Counted from the stretch's first letter, positions 8,498-17,599 are shown. The stretch is 64,000 nt of DNA from an uncultured Marvinbryantia sp. (GCF_905201705.1 NZ_CAJKOX010000010.1:39983-103982); one strand, 5' to 3'. Translations and numbers: made by a program. The notes: a model not told the origin generated them from the sequence alone.

Positions 8498-9556
8498 TTA
8501 CTCTGCAAGTGCATCCTCTGTAAGTTCACCGTTATCGATATAAATCTGGATGAACTCATCAACGTTATCTGCGTTGATTTCCGGAGCTTCCACGAAATCT
8601 GCAACATCGGTGTACTCCATTTCGCCATTCAGAACCTTCTCTGCGTATTCCATGTTCAGATTTGCAATTTCTTCTGCATTCTGAAGAGCGGTAGCTGTAA
8701 GAAGACCTTCCTTGACTAACATACATCCCTGTGCTGTTCCGTCAACGCCGTATGCCAGGAAATTCGGTGTGCCGTCTTCGTTGATATACTCGGAGTTGTT
8801 GCGGATAGCCTCGATTGCACCTGCTGCCATGTTATCATTCATGGAAATGATTGCATCGATGTGGGTTCCGCCCTGTGTCCATGTCTCCATCAGAGTCATA
8901 GCCTCATCATTGTTCCAGTTTGCATAATCTTCGTAAAGAATCGTAACATCCGGGCGCTCTGCGAAGAAATAAGTATCCCATGCTTCACGACGCTTTTCTG
9001 CGTGATAGTTTCCGGACGGTCCGCGAAGAACAACAACATTTCCATTCTCCGGAACTTCATCTACGGCACGGATCGCACCGCGGGAAGCCTGCTCAACCGG
9101 GTCCGCGTCAACAGTACCGGTACCTGCCATAACTGCATTGTCCACTTCCTCGTCGCCAGTTACACCGTCAAGGTCACTCTGATGTGTCGTCGGGTTCGTT
9201 GTGATAACCGGGATGCCTGCATCCGCAACCTGCTTTACATACGGAGCCTGTGCCGCATTGTTGTTGGACTGTACGATAACCAGGTCGTATTCTTTTGTAA
9301 TACAGTCTTCCAGAAGCGTTGCCATTGTGTTGTCATCTGCTTCACCGCTCACGCAGGTAAGCTCAATATCATCATACTGGTCTGCCGCTTTCTTCATGGA
9401 ATCTGTCAGCCATGCCGCAAAAGTATCTGCACTTGCACGTGCGATGAAACAAACGCGATAGGTTTCTCCTTCTGCAAACGCTGTGAAGCCCATCATGGAT
9501 GTTGCCGCAACTGCCGCTGCGATTGTCATTGCCGCCAATTTTCTCATTTTCTTCAT
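8498..9556 (-). CDS. Sugar ABC transporter substrate-binding protein (RbsB-type)
   Basis: A 352-residue secreted protein of the periplasmic-binding-protein type 1 (ribose/galactose) fold. It has a signal peptide of about 28 residues (MKKMRK, Ala-rich core, TAFA|EGE) and then YRVCFIARASADTFAAWL, the usual first strand and helix. YDLVIVQSNNNAAQAPYV and AGIPVITTNP are typical of the sugar-binding cleft. There is no lipobox cysteine. It follows the permease by 74 bases and precedes the dehydrogenase. The ligand is probably a pentose, hexose or polyol, and the family alone does not decide. Confidence 0.87.
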   Translation of the reverse strand: MKKMRKLAAMTIAAAVAATSMMGFTAFAEGETYRVCFIARASADTFAAWLTDSMKKAADQYDDIELTCVSGEADDNTMATLLEDCITKEYDLVIVQSNNNAAQAPYVKQVADAGIPVITTNPTTHQSDLDGVTGDEEVDNAVMAGTGTVDADPVEQASRGAIRAVDEVPENGNVVVLRGPSGNYHAEKRREAWDTYFFAERPDVTILYEDYANWNNDEAMTLMETWTQGGTHIDAIISMNDNMAAGAIEAIRNNSEYINEDGTPNFLAYGVDGTAQGCMLVKEGLLTATALQNAEEIANLNMEYAEKVLNGEMEYTDVADFVEAPEINADNVDEFIQIYIDNGELTEDALAE

Positions 9557-9630
9557 TTCTTTTTTCCCATCCTTTCTTTTTTGTAGGTAAATATTGTAAA
9601 ATAAACACTGCGTCCATGCAGTAACGCATT

Positions 9631-10629
9631 CTACTTAGCGGAGCTGTTTTCCTTCTTTGTATCGTCCACCGCCATAATCATCTTGCTCGTCTTGCGGCTC
9701 TTGCTCATGATATCAAATGCCACGGCAATAACGATAATTGCTCCTTCGATGATATTCTGTATGTAAGAGTTTACACCAAGCAGATTCATGATATTTTCCA
9801 GGATACCGATGATAAAAGCACCTGCCACCGTTCCCATAACCGTGCCGACACCGCCGGAGAAAGAGGTTCCGCCCACGATTGCCGCCGTCAGACCGGTCAT
9901 TTCATAGCCGACCGCACCATTCGGAAGACCCGAATTGTTTCTCGCCATAAAGATCACTCCGGCAAGTCCGGCAAGCATACCGTTTATGAGATACGATTTG
10001 TAAATGACCAGCTTTCCGTTGATACCGCTTGCTTCCGCCGCTTTGCGGTTGCCGCCGATTGCATACAGGCTCCGCCCATAACTGGTATGATTGAACATGT
10101 ACCAGACGGCGATCGTAATCAGTATAACGATGATAACAGGAACCGGCATAAATCCAATCATGCCCTGTCCGATATTGACATATTTGCCAATCTGCAGGAT
10201 ATTTGCTCCGCCGGTAAAGTAAAGAGCAATACCGCGGGCAATCTGCTGCATACCCAGCGTTGCGATAAACGCCGGCACTTCAAACTGTGCAACGAAAATA
10301 CCGTTAAACAGGTTGCACGCCATACCCACCAGCAGCGCTACCAGAATCGCCAGCGCCATCGAGCCGGTTGCCTTATAAGCAGCTACCGAAAGCACACCTG
10401 CCAGCGCAAGTACAGAACCTACCGACAAATCCAGGAATCCGCTGACAATCAGAATCATTTCGCCATAAGCTATCAGAATACCAACGCAGAGCTGTCTGGC
10501 AATGTTCATCAGGTTGTTCGTTTTCAGGAAATACGGGCTGAGCAAAGAACAGACCAGAAACATTACAATCAAAACAATAAAAATGGAAAACCTCTGTAAA
10601 AAAGCGGAAAGCTGTTTATTTTTGTTCAT
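9631..10629 (-). CDS. Sugar ABC transporter permease (RbsC-type)
   Basis: A 332-residue membrane protein with eight to ten hydrophobic segments. It shows the BPD_transp_2 features SGFLDLSVGSVLALAGVLS near residue 63, AFIATLGMQQIARGIALYF near 120 and YAIGGNRKAAEASGIN near 190, the last being the loop that docks on the ATPase. Its ATG shares one base with the TAA of the upstream ATPase gene (TAATG), so translation is coupled. AGGAG lies seven bases ahead. It forms a homodimeric channel in ribose-type importers. Confidence 0.9.
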   Translation of the reverse strand: MNKNKQLSAFLQRFSIFIVLIVMFLVCSLLSPYFLKTNNLMNIARQLCVGILIAYGEMILIVSGFLDLSVGSVLALAGVLSVAAYKATGSMALAILVALLVGMACNLFNGIFVAQFEVPAFIATLGMQQIARGIALYFTGGANILQIGKYVNIGQGMIGFMPVPVIIVILITIAVWYMFNHTSYGRSLYAIGGNRKAAEASGINGKLVIYKSYLINGMLAGLAGVIFMARNNSGLPNGAVGYEMTGLTAAIVGGTSFSGGVGTVMGTVAGAFIIGILENIMNLLGVNSYIQNIIEGAIIVIAVAFDIMSKSRKTSKMIMAVDDTKKENSSAK

Positions 10630-12143
10630 TATTTATCTCCTTTCCCTGTCTTGCCGAAAAGACCGGTCGCATGCATCATAATGGTTTCCTGTGAAAATTC
10701 TTCTCTGTTTAAACATCCCATGATCCTGCCCTGGCACATCACATAAATTCTGTCGCACATACCGATCAGCTCCGGCAGCTCTGAGGACACCATAACAATC
10801 GTCTTTCCTTCTTTGACAATATCCGTCATCAGTTTGTATATCTCAAATTTTGCGCCTACATCAATTCCTCTTGTCGGCTCATCCAGAATCATAATCTCCG
10901 GATCGCAGAGCATCCATCTTGCCAGCAGAACCTTCTGCGCGTTTCCGCCGGACAGTGAGGCAATCAGTGTATCCAGAGACGGCGTTTTCACATTCATCTT
11001 CCGGAAGATCTCGCCCACCTCGCTCCGCTCTTTGCTCTTGTGGTTCTTTCCTGCAAAGAAATAGCGTTTCAGTGATGCGATGCTGGCATTTTCCATAACG
11101 CTTCGCACCGGGATGATACCGTATTCTTTCCGGTCCTCCGACAGCATGATCAGCTTTTTCGCAATGGCGTCATGCGGGCTTTTAATCGTCACTTCCTGTC
11201 CGTCGATCTTCACTGTGCCGCTGTCCTTGTGGTCCATTCCGAAAATCGCACGCATGACTTCGGTACGCCCCGCGCCTACCAGCCCGGCAAATCCAACAAT
11301 CTCACCCTTGCGGGCATAAAAATTGATATCTGCAAACATGCCTTTGGAATTAAAATTCTGCACCTCGAAATTCTTTTCGCCAAGCGGAAGGATTTCCTTC
11401 GGATAGGCATTGTCCATTTTCCGTCCAACCATACGGGCAATGACTGTTTCAATATCCAGATTCTCCGCCCTGTCCGAGGAAACCACCGCGCCGTCACGGA
11501 TGATAGTGATGTCATCGGCAATCTGGAATACCTCGTCCATTTTATGCGAGATATAGATGATGCTTACACCCTTTGCCTTCAGCTCCGCAATCTTTTCAAA
11601 CAGCAGCTTTACCTCTTTCTGTGAGATGGAGGAAGTCGGCTCGTCCATGAGTACCACCTGGGCGTTATTATTAACCGCCTTAATAATCTCCAGCATCTGG
11701 ATATCGGAAACGGTCAGGGTTTTCAGCTTCTGGTCCGGCGCATAGCTTAAATGCTCTTCTTCCAAAAACTTCTCCGCTTCGCGGCGGACCTTTTTCCAGT
11801 CAACCTTCCCAAACTTATTTACCGGCAAACGCCCCATAAACAGGTTTTCTTCTACGGACAGTTCCGATACATAGTTCAGCTCCTGGGCTATCATGGATAT
11901 CCCGTACTCTCTTGCCTGGAGCGGATTTTTGATTTCGACCGGCTTTTCGTCTATGTAAATCTGCCCTTTGTCTGCCTTGTACAGACCGGTCAAAACCTTC
12001 ATCAACGTGGATTTTCCTGCGCCGTTTTCCCCGCACAGTGCATGGACGGTACCCTTTCGCACTACAAAGTCGATATTACTCAGCGCTTTCACCCCAGGGA
12101 ATGATTTTTCAATTCCGCTTACTCTCAATTTGATTTCATCCAT
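10629..12143 (-). CDS. Sugar ABC transporter ATP-binding protein, double-domain (RbsA-type)
   Basis: A 504-residue protein with two fused ABC domains, the normal size for RbsA/MglA/XylG. The first domain has Walker A GENGAGKST (about residue 36) and Walker B VVLMDEPTSS (about 160). The second domain has the degenerate P-loop GLVGAGRTEVMR typical of this family, then LSGGNAQKVLLARWM and IMILDEPTRGIDVGAK. It is the first gene of the operon, 41 bases downstream of a good sigma-A promoter, and is followed by the permease with a one-base overlap. Confidence 0.92.
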   Translation of the reverse strand: MDEIKLRVSGIEKSFPGVKALSNIDFVVRKGTVHALCGENGAGKSTLMKVLTGLYKADKGQIYIDEKPVEIKNPLQAREYGISMIAQELNYVSELSVEENLFMGRLPVNKFGKVDWKKVRREAEKFLEEEHLSYAPDQKLKTLTVSDIQMLEIIKAVNNNAQVVLMDEPTSSISQKEVKLLFEKIAELKAKGVSIIYISHKMDEVFQIADDITIIRDGAVVSSDRAENLDIETVIARMVGRKMDNAYPKEILPLGEKNFEVQNFNSKGMFADINFYARKGEIVGFAGLVGAGRTEVMRAIFGMDHKDSGTVKIDGQEVTIKSPHDAIAKKLIMLSEDRKEYGIIPVRSVMENASIASLKRYFFAGKNHKSKERSEVGEIFRKMNVKTPSLDTLIASLSGGNAQKVLLARWMLCDPEIMILDEPTRGIDVGAKFEIYKLMTDIVKEGKTIVMVSSELPELIGMCDRIYVMCQGRIMGCLNREEFSQETIMMHATGLFGKTGKGDK

Positions 12144-12174
12144 ATACTTCGTCCCCTACTTCCCTGAAAACGGA

Positions 12175-12219
12175 TTAACTTGTTAACATAGTTATATACT
12201 CTTTTTACAATTTAGTCAA
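12175..12219 (-). promoter_or_regulatory. Promoter with candidate ROK operator for the sugar transport operon
   Basis: On the minus strand TTGACT (12214-12219) and TATAAC (12191-12196) are 17 bases apart. Over the -10 and start point lies a cluster of TAAC/GTTA half-sites (12175-12195, including GTTAAC), a plausible operator for the ROK repressor encoded just upstream. The operator assignment is inference from position and symmetry. Confidence 0.6.
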
Positions 12220-12374
12220 TCATTTATTAATCGTTTTACGCAAGTTTGTAAAATCACTCCAAATTTGGTATTATATTTTTGTATATTTTGCCCTATGATT
12301 TTCTCTTTTTTCAGCGTTTTTTGATTTTTTTATATTCTTTAAATTTTTACTTAAGAAAAGCATTTTATTTAAGT

Positions 12375-12404
12375 TAAAAAAATAGATATGCAAAATGCAT
12401 ATCC
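12375..12404 (-). terminator. Terminator of the ROK repressor gene
   Basis: On the minus strand a perfect 8-bp stem (GATATGCA / TGCATATC with a three-base loop) is followed by TATTTTTTT. It lies 150 bases beyond the ROK stop. The rest of the 12144-12550 gap is AT-rich and holds only this terminator, the promoter at 12191-12219 and the repeat copy at 12468-12545. Confidence 0.7.
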
Positions 12405-12467
12405 ATTTTCTTCGTTTTTGATGAATTTTGATAATTTTTTGACAAGCAGCACAAAACAATTCGCCAA

Positions 12468-12545
12468 GTTACTGTTCACTCCGTTCGCAGTAACCTTCGC
12501 AGATCCATTTAAAATTCGCTTCGCGAATGGGATTTGCTCACATAC
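12468..12545. repeat. Partial copy A of a MITE-like dispersed repeat
   Basis: This stretch matches the reverse complement of 40330-40406 at about 66 of 75 positions. It begins with the same 11-bp end (GTTACTGTTCA) and contains a 7-bp hairpin (GTTACTG / CAGTAAC) and a second one (ATTCGC / GCGAAT) whose loop differs between copies while the stem is kept. Similarity stops just before the ROK stop codon at 12551, so this copy is truncated at one end. Confidence 0.75.
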
Positions 12546-12550
12546 CTGTT

Positions 12551-13663
12551 TCACATCTGCCGTACAAAATCGTCGACGAAATAAAGCGCAGCTCCCACCG
12601 CTGACGGCTCAGTGCGGAAAGAACAGATTTTCACATATTCTGCGCTGTTCTCAAACGGCGTCAGCTTCTTTGCTATCTTTTTAAACTCGTCAATATAGTC
12701 TTCCATACACGCGCCGACCATACCGCCAAGCACCACGTCACAGTCAAAACACATCCTCAGATTATTGACCGCCAATGCGAGATACTGCATATAATCCTCA
12801 AACGCACGGCGGTAACCCCGGTTTCCGGTAGCCTTCATTTCATAGAAAAACTGCCGGATATCCCCATCCGTATAATCCGATAATACTCTCGCGGAACAGT
12901 ACGCATTCAGACAGCCGCGCCGTCCGCAATAACACTCTTTTCCATTCGGCACAATCGTCATATGACCAAACTCGCCGCCCCGCCAGTTCCGTCCGGTATA
13001 TACGCGGTTCATTAGGACAGCGCCGCCCACGCTGTTGCTCAGGGACAGATATACCATCGGCTGCTGCTTTCCGCGCGCCTGCAGCTCCGTCCAGCCCGCC
13101 GCATTTGCATCGTTGAACAGACGCACCGGATACGGCAGCTTTTTCTGCATCTGCACATAAAAATCATCCGGAATATCGATGACCTTTGAATAAGAAATCA
13201 TATTTTCCCGCTCATTTACAATCGCCGGCAGCGATATGCCAACGCCAAGGAATTTCTCCGGGTCGACTTCATTTTTTTCCAGTATCATTCTCACATGATT
13301 CGCCAGCATTTCGTAGTAATCGTCCGCATCACGAAACAGCACATGCGTCTTTACCGAATCCAGAATATTCAGCTTTAAATCGGTCAGCACCACCGAGACA
13401 TGCGTCTGTGTAACGTCCATTCCCACTGCCAGCCTTGCCTCCGGCACAATACTGAGCATATTTGCTTTGCGTCCGCCGGTGGATTCAAACTCCCCGGCAT
13501 TAAAAATCAGCCCGCACTCCCTCAGATAATTCAGATTCTGCGTCACCGTCGGAAGGCTGATGCCAAGATCCGCCGCAACCATCTGCCGTGAGCTTGTTTC
13601 GTTTCTATAAATATGGCGGTATACATCTCCGATGTTCCGCGCCGTTCCTCTGTAATCCTCCAA
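12551..13663 (-). CDS. ROK-family transcriptional repressor (XylR/NagC-type)
   Basis: A protein of 370 residues counted from a TTG at 13663, chosen because AGGAG lies eight bases ahead and 13698-13726 holds a matching promoter; an ATG at 13726 would overlap that promoter. The N-terminus is a winged helix (SSRQMVAADLGISLPTVTQ, about residues 26-44). The ROK domain follows, with GMDVTQTHVSVVLTD, a DANAAGW segment, GEFGHMTI and the zinc-binding signature CYCGRRGCLNAYCS. It is encoded upstream of, and on the same strand as, the ribose-type operon with its own terminator between, so it probably represses that operon with a sugar as inducer. The 3' end abuts repeat copy A. Confidence 0.88.
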   Translation of the reverse strand: MEDYRGTARNIGDVYRHIYRNETSSRQMVAADLGISLPTVTQNLNYLRECGLIFNAGEFESTGGRKANMLSIVPEARLAVGMDVTQTHVSVVLTDLKLNILDSVKTHVLFRDADDYYEMLANHVRMILEKNEVDPEKFLGVGISLPAIVNERENMISYSKVIDIPDDFYVQMQKKLPYPVRLFNDANAAGWTELQARGKQQPMVYLSLSNSVGGAVLMNRVYTGRNWRGGEFGHMTIVPNGKECYCGRRGCLNAYCSARVLSDYTDGDIRQFFYEMKATGNRGYRRAFEDYMQYLALAVNNLRMCFDCDVVLGGMVGACMEDYIDEFKKIAKKLTPFENSAEYVKICSFRTEPSAVGAALYFVDDFVRQM

Positions 13664-13697
13664 TGTTTCTTCTCCTATTTCACAATGTTCAATATTA

Positions 13698-13726
13698 ACT
13701 ATAGACCATTTCAGGAAAAAGCGCAA
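13698..13726 (-). promoter_or_regulatory. Promoter of the ROK repressor gene
   Basis: On the minus strand TTGCGC (13721-13726) and TATAGT (13698-13703) are 17 bases apart, 35 bases before the TTG start. Confidence 0.6.
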
Positions 13727-13794
13727 ATATATAATTTGTACCTGCCGTATATTTTTTCATTCTATACACCAAAATCATTTTTGCCTGAGTTGGC

Positions 13795-13823
13795 TTGAGT
13801 TTTACCAAAAAATCAGTTAAAAT
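13795..13823 (+). promoter_or_regulatory. Promoter of the Asn-substituted receiver gene
   Basis: TTGAGT (13795-13800) and TAAAAT (13818-13823) are separated by 17 bases. The start codon at 13875 has GGAGGAG four bases ahead, so this gene appears to be expressed. Confidence 0.55.
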
Positions 13824-13874
13824 TAATTCTGGAATGTCACATACAAACCAGGACAGCCAAAACGGAGGAGCCAG

Positions 13875-14924
13875 ATGTACAAGATTCTTCTTGCAGACAA
13901 TGAGGGCGTTGTTTTAAATGCGCTTATTAATATGATTCACAGTCATTTTCATGAGAACTGTGATATCCGCGTGTCAAAGACGACGCTTTATACGCGGACG
14001 CTTGCGCGCAAGTTTGTTCCGGATATCGCCATCATCAACATTCAGATGCCCGGTATGCGGGGCTTTGAAGTGGTGCGCGAAATCCGCTCTTATCATTTAA
14101 AATGCCTGTTTATCACAGTGTCTGCCTCCGACAAAGCGTATTATCACACAGAATCAAAAAATCTGAACATCCTTGCGCACCTTACGAAGCCTCTGTTCCG
14201 CGAAAAGGTGCTGCCTGTACTGGAGACGGCGATTTCCATGGTCGCTCATTCGCAGAAACGCCAGCAGCAGAACCGCATGGTACAGGAACGCTTTGACGCT
14301 GCTGTCCCGGTAGTAGAGCACGGTCTGATCAACCAGCTGTTTTTCCCGGACAGCTATGTAAAGTCACTGAAACAATATAAGACGCTTCTGGGGATTTCCC
14401 AGAATTACGGACGCATTGTCACGATAACATTTGGTGAACTGCCCCCCTCCGCAGACAGCCCGCACGTTCCGGCCGCAGCAGGGACAGCCCGTTCCGGCGA
14501 TTCCGCAGCGGATCCCGGCAAAGTGCGCTCTTCCATTTCCGCAGATGAAAGTAAAGCATCACATACCGCAGAGCCCGGCAGCTATGACCGTGCCGCCATG
14601 CGCGCGCTTTTGCAGCAGAAAAAAGATGCCCTGCAAAACCCGGTCGGTTCTGCCGTGCATCTTCAGAAGGATTATATGAAGTTTCGGGAAACGGTACTGG
14701 AAAGCATCCCACAGGCTGTCATCGGTCCCGTGATGGGAAATCACGTGCTTCTGCTTGTGCCCTGCTGGAAGAATGCGGAAACCTCTAAAGAATATTTCAC
14801 GACGCTCCGCACGCTGAACGCACTCACAGAATCATTGGAGGATGTCTTTGACGGACTGTCTTTCTGTATTGAAGCCGCGCCGGTTGCGCCGCTCACGGAA
14901 TTGCAGGCGCCGTCTACCCTCTAA
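13875..14924 (+). CDS. Response-regulator-like protein with degenerate receiver and no DNA-binding domain
   Basis: A 349-residue protein homologous, residue for residue at the start, to the receiver of the regulator at 30660-32255 (MYRILIADDEG there, MYKILLADNEG here). Two acidic-pocket positions are changed to Asn: D9 is N9, and the phosphoacceptor D55 is N55 (PDIAIINIQMPG). The conserved Lys (TKP, K105) remains. Similarity continues through the middle region (PVVEHGLINQLFF) and resumes near residue 270 (GPVMGNHVLLLVP) after a Ser/Ala/Pro-rich spacer of about 50 residues. It stops where the partner begins its AraC helix-turn-helix. The gene has a good promoter and ribosome site and no stop or frameshift, so it looks functional. 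It may be a phosphorylation-independent partner or decoy of a two-component system. It is convergent with the next regulator. Confidence 0.8.
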   Translation: MYKILLADNEGVVLNALINMIHSHFHENCDIRVSKTTLYTRTLARKFVPDIAIINIQMPGMRGFEVVREIRSYHLKCLFITVSASDKAYYHTESKNLNILAHLTKPLFREKVLPVLETAISMVAHSQKRQQQNRMVQERFDAAVPVVEHGLINQLFFPDSYVKSLKQYKTLLGISQNYGRIVTITFGELPPSADSPHVPAAAGTARSGDSAADPGKVRSSISADESKASHTAEPGSYDRAAMRALLQQKKDALQNPVGSAVHLQKDYMKFRETVLESIPQAVIGPVMGNHVLLLVPCWKNAETSKEYFTTLRTLNALTESLEDVFDGLSFCIEAAPVAPLTELQAPSTL

Positions 14925-14956
14925 TACGAATGCGTCTTCCATGCAAATCGCGCCGC

Positions 14957-15808
14957 TTACTTTAACCGGTTGCGGAATTCATTTGCGGAGATTCCCGTCA
15001 CCTTCTTAAACACGCGCGAGAAATGCGCCATATCCACAAATCCCACCTGCTCCGCCACATCGCCCACGCGCAGTGCCGGATCTTCCAGAAGCTTTTTCGC
15101 TTCCTCCACACGGATACTGTTCATCAGCTCGGAAAAGCTCTGCCCGGTATGACTGTTCAGCAGCTTGCTCAGATGCCACTGACTGACAAAAATGCTGTCG
15201 GCGACATCGGTGAGCGTCACTTTATGCCGGTAATTCTTCCGCATATATTCAAGAGCTTTGTTCACCAGAAAACTGCCCGCCGCTGTTTTTGTCTCACCCG
15301 TCTCCCGCAGATTTTCCCCGGTTTTCTTTCCCGGATCACTGCGCCTCCCGGGCTTTGCTTCGTTCTCCGGATCACCCGGCTTCCCCGGAGGATTTTGCGC
15401 GATTTCCTCACGCTCTTCCCCGGTAATTCCGCGCCTTTGCAGGTTCTGCACCATCACACGCAGCGCCTCCTCCAGCTCTTCCATATTAGACGGCTTTAAG
15501 ATAAACCGCGTCACGCCCAGCTTAATCGCCTCCTGCGCCAGCTCAAAATCGCGGTAGCCAGTCAGGATCGTAAGCTGCGTATCCTCAAACTCCGATTTGA
15601 GCGCCGCCGCCATCAAAAGCCCGTTCATCCTGGGCATGTAGATATCCGAAAAAATAATGTCCGGCCGCTGCTCGCGGATCACCGCCAGCCCCTCGATGCC
15701 ATCCTCCGCCGTTCCCACCACTCTGCACCCATACTTCTCCCACGGTACAAGCTTTGTGAGACCTTTCACGATGATCGGCTCGTCATCCACCACCACTACC
15801 TTATACAT
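14957..15808 (-). CDS. AraC-type response regulator (YesN-like) of the chitobiose locus
   Basis: A 283-residue two-domain regulator, shorter than the 480-530 residues of its relatives in this window because the middle domain is missing. The receiver has the acidic pair VDDE (8-10), phosphoacceptor D55 (FSDIYMP) and Lys in LKP. A charged Gly/Pro/Glu/Lys-rich linker (about 130-180) leads to two AraC helix-turn-helices (VTLTDVADSIFVSQWHLSKL and RVGDVAEQVGFVDMAHFSRV). It is the last gene of the operon that starts at 24862, separated from its presumed kinase by the binding protein and two permeases. It probably activates this operon. Confidence 0.88.
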   Translation of the reverse strand: MYKVVVVDDEPIIVKGLTKLVPWEKYGCRVVGTAEDGIEGLAVIREQRPDIIFSDIYMPRMNGLLMAAALKSEFEDTQLTILTGYRDFELAQEAIKLGVTRFILKPSNMEELEEALRVMVQNLQRRGITGEEREEIAQNPPGKPGDPENEAKPGRRSDPGKKTGENLRETGETKTAAGSFLVNKALEYMRKNYRHKVTLTDVADSIFVSQWHLSKLLNSHTGQSFSELMNSIRVEEAKKLLEDPALRVGDVAEQVGFVDMAHFSRVFKKVTGISANEFRNRLK

Positions 15809-15830
15809 TGCGCTCCCTCCTGTATACAGT

Positions 15831-16697
15831 CTAACCCTTGATCGCCCCCGCTGTCATCCCTTTTATGATATATTTCTGCAAAAATGCATAGATGATAATT
15901 ACCGGAACGACCACGATCGTCACCGCCGCAGCCATCAGACCGTAGTTGGTGCCCTCCATCGCCGTCAATTCCTTGAGCAGGCGGGTGATCGCCCACTGCG
16001 GCTGGATGCGCAGGAAGAAGGTCTGCGTAAACAAATCATTGTAGCTCCAGAGGAAGGAGAAGATCGCCACCGTCGCGAACGACGGCTTTGTCATCGGCAC
16101 CACGATTTTTGTAAAAATCTTAAAGGTCGTGCAGCCTTCCATATAAGCCGCCTCCTCCAGCTCGATTGGGAGCGAGCGGATATAGCCCGACAGCACGATG
16201 ATCGCAAAAGAAAGGTTTCCGGCAATCTGCGGCAGCGCGCAGGAAAACAGCGAGATCCAACGGTTGCTCGTGTTCACCAGCCCCCAGGAAGCCTCCATGC
16301 GGAACACCGGAACGATTGTGGAAAACGCCGGAAACATCATGCTTCCCACCACGACTGACATCAGGAACTCCCGTCCCTTAAACTGATAGCGAACCAACGC
16401 AAACGCGGCAAGCCCCGCAAGCGCCATCACCACCACCGTCACCGTGCCGGACAGGATCAGGCTGTTCACGTAAGCCCCCAGGATCGGAACGCGGTCGAAC
16501 GCCCTCCTGTAATTCGCCAGCGTAAACAGCTCCCCGACCGGCATTGAGAAGGAATTTGCAAGGATCTCGTTTTTTACTTTAAAAGAATTTATTGCCACCC
16601 AGAATAGTGGATAGATCGTGGTAAGTGCCCAGAATATCAGCACCGCATACACCGGAACCTGCCAAAGCCCGCTGCCGTTTCTTGATTTTTTACGCAT
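15831..16697 (-). CDS. Sugar ABC transporter permease (MalG-type)
   Basis: A 288-residue membrane protein with six predicted segments. The ATG at 16697 is preferred: AGGAGG lies seven bases ahead, and an alternative TTG at 16715 would place that site inside the gene. The ATPase-docking EAA loop reads ELEEAAYMEGCTTFKIFTKI (about residues 185-204). The C-terminus ends in KYIIKGMTAGAIKG, the usual MalG-class ending. It pairs with the upstream permease to form the importer channel. No ATPase is encoded in the operon. Confidence 0.9.
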   Translation of the reverse strand: MRKKSRNGSGLWQVPVYAVLIFWALTTIYPLFWVAINSFKVKNEILANSFSMPVGELFTLANYRRAFDRVPILGAYVNSLILSGTVTVVVMALAGLAAFALVRYQFKGREFLMSVVVGSMMFPAFSTIVPVFRMEASWGLVNTSNRWISLFSCALPQIAGNLSFAIIVLSGYIRSLPIELEEAAYMEGCTTFKIFTKIVVPMTKPSFATVAIFSFLWSYNDLFTQTFFLRIQPQWAITRLLKELTAMEGTNYGLMAAAVTIVVVPVIIIYAFLQKYIIKGMTAGAIKG

Positions 16698-16711
16698 TCC
16701 TCTCCCTCCTC

Positions 16712-17599
16712 TCAATAGTCCTTCTCTTTAAATACCGCATTCACGATTTTCGCCGACACAATACCCAGAATAACGATCAGCACCGCGATCGCACAGCCGT
16801 AATCCGTGTTGCGCGACTCCACCGCATGATAATACATGTAGGTGCTGGTCAGCCAGGTCGAGTTGAGCGGCATCCCCTTCGGGAACATGATCCACGGCAG
16901 GTCAAACGCCTTCAGCGCGCCGGTAACGGCAAGCACCACGCAGGTACAGAGAACATTATGCAGCAAAGGCAGCGTGATGTATCGGATTCTCTGCCATCTT
17001 GTCGCCCCGTCGATCGACGCCACTTCATATAAATCATCTGAGATATTATTTAGTCCCGTCACAATAATCACAAAATAAAATCCAACATACTGCCACATAA
17101 CCGGAAGCAGCATCGTCACGAGTGCGCGGCTCTTATCCTTCCAGTCGATCAGCTCCGTTCTTCCAAAAAGCTCCAGAAACTGGTTCACCATGCCCTTGTC
17201 ACGCAGGAACACCAGGTTAAATAAAAGACCAAGCGCCGTCGCCGAAATAACGATCGGGAAGAAATAAACCACCCGGAAAAACTTCTTTCCGACGGTGATC
17301 TGGTCGACCATGATCGCCAGCACCAGCGCGATCCCCACCTGGAACACCACGGTTGAAGCCATCAGGATCAGCGTGTTTTTCAGCGCAGTCCACAGATTTT
17401 TGTCATGCAGCATCTCCGTGTAGTTAGAATACCACGGATCGAGAAAGCCCTTGCCCTGCGCTGCCAGACCGCCAATATTCTGGAAGCTGTTCAGAATATT
17501 CATGACGAACGGATAATGCAGAAACACGACCATAAATGCAAACGCCGGAACCAGAAAAAACAGCAGCGGCTTTTTGTTTCGATAAATATTTGCTCCCAT
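16712..17599 (-). CDS. Sugar ABC transporter permease (MalF-type)
   Basis: A 295-residue membrane protein. The ATG at 17599 is chosen because GGGAGG lies immediately upstream; the frame extends back to 17668 without support. It begins with a short cytoplasmic segment (MGANIYRNKK) followed by a long hydrophobic stretch. The EAA loop reads DLYEVASIDGATRWQRIRYI (about 180-199). It lies 14 bases before the second permease gene and after the binding-protein gene. Confidence 0.9.
   Translation of the reverse strand: MGANIYRNKKPLLFFLVPAFAFMVVFLHYPFVMNILNSFQNIGGLAAQGKGFLDPWYSNYTEMLHDKNLWTALKNTLILMASTVVFQVGIALVLAIMVDQITVGKKFFRVVYFFPIVISATALGLLFNLVFLRDKGMVNQFLELFGRTELIDWKDKSRALVTMLLPVMWQYVGFYFVIIVTGLNNISDDLYEVASIDGATRWQRIRYITLPLLHNVLCTCVVLAVTGALKAFDLPWIMFPKGMPLNSTWLTSTYMYYHAVESRNTDYGCAIAVLIVILGIVSAKIVNAVFKEKDY

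Noticed and set aside
7381..8523. A 380-codon plus-strand frame across the dehydrogenase gene
   Set aside because: It is antisense to a gene with all zinc and NAD motifs, and the translated sequence has no recognisable features.
8226..12245. Catabolite (cre) sites upstream of the sugar operons
   Set aside because: Stretches such as 12226-12245 resemble the consensus only loosely, so no call is made.
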